DNA of 52,763 bases from an uncultured Coprococcus sp. (GTDB taxonomy: Bacteria; Bacillota; Clostridia; Lachnospirales; Lachnospiraceae): assembly GCA_934277375.1 (NCBI GenBank), contig CAKQTZ010000015.1, positions 1 to 52,763 of the forward strand, read 5' to 3'. A program made the translations under genes and the position numbers. This document shows positions 52,268 to 52,763 of this stretch, piece by piece. Under the pieces are notes generated by a model. That model did not search any database, was not told the DNA's origin, and saw nothing but the letters and a program-made list of their open reading frames with translations. Positions within the stretch are counted from its first letter, which is position 1. Each line of letters begins with the position of its first letter.

Positions 52268-52763
52268 ATGTTACAATGTGCCGGATGTGGCAGCAATCTG
52301 GTATATGATATAGCAAGAAAGAAAATGTACTGCAAGGCTTGTGGAAATGAATACGAACCGGAGAGTGTCGACAAGGATGATGACAGCGAGGAACGTAAGC
52401 TGATGGAGCTTACCGTATTTATTTGCCCGCAGTGTGGTGGAGAGATATACAGCACAGATGAATCAGCGACGGGATTCTGCAGTTACTGCGGTGCGGCGAC
52501 AATGCTTTCCAGTCGGTTGAAAAGCGAGAGAAGACCGGATTATGTGATACCATTTTCGGTGACGAAGGACATGTGCAAGGCATCATATGCCACAGTCATG
52601 AAGAGGGCAATATACGCTCCGAACAGGCTGAAACACAGACGAAATGTGCAGGAGTTCCGTGGAATCTACATGCCGTATTGGCTGTGTGATGTAGGACGGA
52701 TTTTGCGGACATTCAAAATAAAAAAGAATGTGGAGGTAACAGACAATGGCAAAATCATTATTT
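52268..52763 (+). CDS. Zinc-ribbon protein, partial at window end
   Basis: AGGGGG and ATG 52268 open a frame that stays open to the window edge (165 codons). It has three CxxC knuckle pairs (CAGCGSNL...CKACGNE, CPQCGGEI...CSYCGAATML) followed by VIPFSVTKD and YMPYWLCDVG, as in TFIIB-type/double zinc-ribbon proteins. A GGAGGT at 52733-52738 followed by ATG 52746 (MAKSLF) suggests a second gene start or a frame change near the end, so the 3' boundary cannot be settled. Confidence 0.7.
   Translation, partial: MLQCAGCGSNLVYDIARKKMYCKACGNEYEPESVDKDDDSEERKLMELTVFICPQCGGEIYSTDESATGFCSYCGAATMLSSRLKSERRPDYVIPFSVTKDMCKASYATVMKRAIYAPNRLKHRRNVQEFRGIYMPYWLCDVGRILRTFKIKKNVEVTDNGKIII

Noticed and set aside
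15151..52763. tRNA genes as integration targets
   Set aside because: No cloverleaf-like sequence was noticed near the element ends; the target appears to be the guaA terminator region.

Overview
The window looks like a chromosomal segment of a Lachnospiraceae-type Firmicute (Clostridia, gut-associated). The evidence is protein style, strong AGGAGG ribosome-binding sites, a moderately AT-rich genome, and a cell-division/autolysin operon (ftsE-ftsX-M23 peptidase-CtpA) of low-GC Gram-positive character. I cannot assign a species from the sequence alone.

Host part, 1 to about 15.15 kb. It starts in a four-copy 25-bp tandem repeat. Next come a Cthe_2159-like beta-helix lipoprotein, a histidine phosphatase, a His-rich 10-TM metal exporter, a small zinc-ribbon protein, and an SDR oxidoreductase preceded by a structured leader. 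A divergent membrane-anchored LytR_C protein follows, then a highly expressed-looking MsmK/UgpC-type sugar-ABC ATPase, a CdaR-type regulator, ftsE, ftsX, an EnvC/PcsB-like M23 hydrolase, a CtpA-like S41 protease and guaA with a strong terminator.

Accessory part, about 15.15 to 43.5 kb or further. Directly downstream of the guaA terminator lies an integrative mobilizable element. Its modules are XRE regulator + AbiH (leftward), xis-int (rightward, clear sigma-A promoter), a MobC-like protein, CHC2 primase, VapE-type helicase, iteron-like GTTTAC repeats, DUF5348, a probable oriT, a MobV relaxase, TnpV and a serine recombinase. Its cargo is mostly anti-phage: a three-gene Eco57I-like methylase/GIY-YIG-helicase set, an AAA15 ATPase + HEPN pair, and tiny proteins including DUF2188. 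Beyond about 33.4 kb is a second patchwork: LytTR/DUF3021, gene fragments, an AAA15 ATPase + RloB/TOPRIM-like protein + DUF3644 HEPN, a dead IS110 transposase, unknown small genes, an AlbA_2 (Schlafen-like) protein and a frameshifted gene. The last 9 kb has two NUDIX hydrolases, a PLD-DEAD helicase-DUF3427 protein, a large SF1 helicase with a C-terminal zinc ribbon, and then regulator and zinc-ribbon genes that again look like host DNA.

The most unusual structural signal is a recurring design: an intrinsic terminator followed within 4-9 nt by a pair of octamers with an exact 11-nt period. It occurs after guaA and at 32.6, 33.39 and 39.9 kb, each time with a different or related octamer. I interpret these as integrase arm sites/attachment scars of stacked elements that target terminators. 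Other points of interest are a two-state RNA leader in front of the SDR gene, a duplicated small gene whose first copy has a premature stop, and a methyltransferase whose motifs are spread over three tightly coupled genes.
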